Assembly: GCA_050943495.1 (NCBI GenBank)
Contig: JBMNPH010000003.1
Location: 124,001 to 188,000 of the forward strand
Direction: 5' to 3'
From: Merdivicinus sp050943495
GTDB taxonomy: Bacteria > Bacillota > Clostridia > Oscillospirales > Ruminococcaceae
DNA: 64,000 bases
In this document: in pieces, positions 62,733 through 64,000 of the stretch
Position numbering within the stretch: the stretch's first letter is position 1
Layout of the letters: every line of letters begins with the position of its first letter
Translations under genes and position numbers: made by a program
Notes under the pieces: generated by a model
What the model was told of the DNA's origin: nothing
What the model saw: the letters and a program-made list of their open reading frames with translations, nothing else
Database searches by the model: none

Positions 62733-64000
62733 TTATTCCTCAAAAATAATTCTCTCACTCGGAACATTTTGTTTTGCATCTTTGATATACAGTTCATATG
62801 CTTCCTCAGCTGTCTGCCCTTTGGTCAAAATAGCGTCTACACCTAAGGTATATGCCTCAATCAAGACAGAATAATCTGGATGTGCAGGCCGCACCTTGGT
62901 GAAATCGGTCATATAATAATGATCCGCGTAGAAAGGCAGTGTTTCTACTACTTCTTCCATGGCAGCGGGCGTTACCGGCAATTTACCGGAATTGATCGTA
63001 TGATTCACCTGAATATCAGGAGAGAGCATCAATTCCAAATACCGCTGAACGTATGGCATTTTCTCCTCATCTACAGAAGAACCTACAAACAACATAGCAG
63101 GGTTGGAATAGGAGGAAGGTTGTCCGCCTTCTTCACTGGCGGGAACAGGTGTCCAGACAATATTTTCATCAAACCAATCCTGAAATTCTGCATCCGTAAT
63201 TTTCAAATCCATATTATCTGCCAGAATGCGGTAAAATTCAGAACGGGCAAAGGTAGCAAAGATTTCCTGATTAATCATCATGGGTGCCGCTGTATCGGTA
63301 TCCACTTCTCCGATACTTTCCTTAATAACGCCCATTTCCACGCCTTTTTCCCAGAACTTATAGACATCTTTTGCTTTTTCGTTGACTACAAGTTTATTTT
63401 CTTCCAAATTATAGTTATTGTATCCTGCCGACATAGTCCAGCCTTCAAAACGAGTATCTTCTACAGCAAATCCAATATCAACAAGGCCTTGTTCCATGGC
63501 CTGCTGTGCGGTCTCCATTAAATCGGACATGATGAATTCTCCGTTATCCACCTTTTCTCTAAGTCCATCAATTTCTTCCTCGCTCCAGCCCAGACCTTCC
63601 AATGCTTTCCGAGAAATAAATACCGGAGAGGCGTCCATATCCTGAATGACACCCATATAGTGTCCATCATAGTACATAATGTTCATGATGCTTTCGGAAG
63701 CCCCTTCAAACACCTCCGAATCCGCTACCCAATCAATCGGTTGGATTAATCCTGCATCATACTCCCATCCAATATCCACGCTGGAATTCAGGGTAACATC
63801 TGCTATATTTCCTGCCTGTCCCTGCAAGACTAACTCATCATCATCAATAGCTGGCCAAAAATCAATCGTTACGACCACATCTTCGCCATTTTCTTCTAAC
63901 TCCTGATTCAATCTTACCGCAGCTTCTTCAAAGGCATAGCCACGTCCGCCCCATTCGTTCTTCCGAACGCTAATGGTAATTTCCTTTTTTCCTTCCTGAT
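62733..64000 (-). CDS. ABC importer solute-binding protein, C-terminal part (runs off the right edge)
   Basis: This is an extracellular binding protein of the importer, 5' end missing. About 421 residues are visible, with the frame open to 64000; the first 29 start ...KKEITISVRKNEWGGRGYAFEEAAVRL, a typical mature N-terminus after the lipobox region, which must lie outside. The C-terminal ends IYIKDAKQNVPSERIIF-like (YELYIKDAKQN). It has the family size of about 450 residues, fitting glycerophosphate or sugar binders. It leads the operon permease-permease-ATPase-PHP. Confidence 0.88.
   Translation of the reverse strand, partial: QEGKKEITISVRKNEWGGRGYAFEEAAVRLNQELEENGEDVVVTIDFWPAIDDDELVLQGQAGNIADVTLNSSVDIGWEYDAGLIQPIDWVADSEVFEGASESIMNIMYYDGHYMGVIQDMDASPVFISRKALEGLGWSEEEIDGLREKVDNGEFIMSDLMETAQQAMEQGLVDIGFAVEDTRFEGWTMSAGYNNYNLEENKLVVNEKAKDVYKFWEKGVEMGVIKESIGEVDTDTAAPMMINQEIFATFARSEFYRILADNMDLKITDAEFQDWFDENIVWTPVPASEEGGQPSSYSNPAMLFVGSSVDEEKMPYVQRYLELMLSPDIQVNHTINSGKLPVTPAAMEEVVETLPFYADHYYMTDFTKVRPAHPDYSVLIEAYTLGVDAILTKGQTAEEAYELYIKDAKQNVPSERIIFEE

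Noticed and set aside
1..64000. CRISPR array, tRNA, rRNA, insertion sequence or phage
   Set aside because: No regular repeat-spacer pattern, cloverleaf, transposase or integrase was recognised by eye; a tRNA could be missed without a dedicated scan.

Overview
This window looks like chromosomal DNA of an anaerobic gut-type Firmicute of class Clostridia, probably Oscillospiraceae/Ruminococcaceae. The basis is moderate GC content, strong AGGAGG-type ribosome sites, sigma-A type promoters, a DUF4317 protein, a DUF4321-maf-dut neighbourhood, the mreBCD-pbp2-minD order and many carbohydrate-uptake loci. I see no rRNA, tRNA, CRISPR array, phage or insertion sequence, and gene order reads as ordinary chromosome with accessory islands. 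The taxonomic call is inference from gene content, not from a marker sequence.

Layout. 1-1268: 5' part of glycogen phosphorylase (minus). 1551-4776: ferrous iron uptake operon feoA-feoA-feoB, a small Cys-rich membrane protein and a DtxR-fold regulator. 4994-7885: OmpR-type response regulator (frameshifted near its end) and membrane histidine kinase. 8035-9534: a sulfatase. 9590-18829 (minus): a housekeeping block for cell shape and translation: mreB, mreC, mreD, PBP2, minD, mgsA, hisS, aspS. 19016-22821 (minus): zapA, U32 peptidase, dut, DUF4321, maf. 23011-26694: a DUF1624-like membrane protein, a URO-D family protein with a divergent AraC regulator, and an HD hydrolase.

26666-31704 (minus) is the most unusual locus. 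It is a compact three-gene operon encoding a TerB_N/TerB_C-type protein, a BrxD-like (DUF2791) ATPase and an Lhr/BrxHI-like superfamily 2 helicase, behind a near-consensus promoter. The ATPase/helicase pair resembles part of BREX systems, but no BREX methylase, PglZ or BrxC/PglY gene is present. I read it as a candidate stand-alone DNA-surveillance or DNA-processing module.

The right half is mostly catabolic and regulatory: an AraC-type sensor/ABC importer/GH43 locus (31803-39116); DUF4317; a LytTR/GHKL two-component pair with two ABC exporters (40608-45800); an XRE-HTH/ADP-ribosylglycohydrolase fusion; an aldo/keto reductase; a GH3 glycosidase divergent from a GPH sugar symporter with a TM2 protein and an AraC regulator; a secreted choline-binding-repeat protein; a second sulfatase followed by a decayed glycosidase remnant; a SpoU-type rRNA methylase; and an ABC importer operon ending in a PHP phosphoesterase that runs off the right edge.

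How the genes work together: most clusters pair a sensor or AraC regulator with an importer and a hydrolase for one glycan, while the central block is core cell biology. All function calls come from reading translations by eye; no database search was run.
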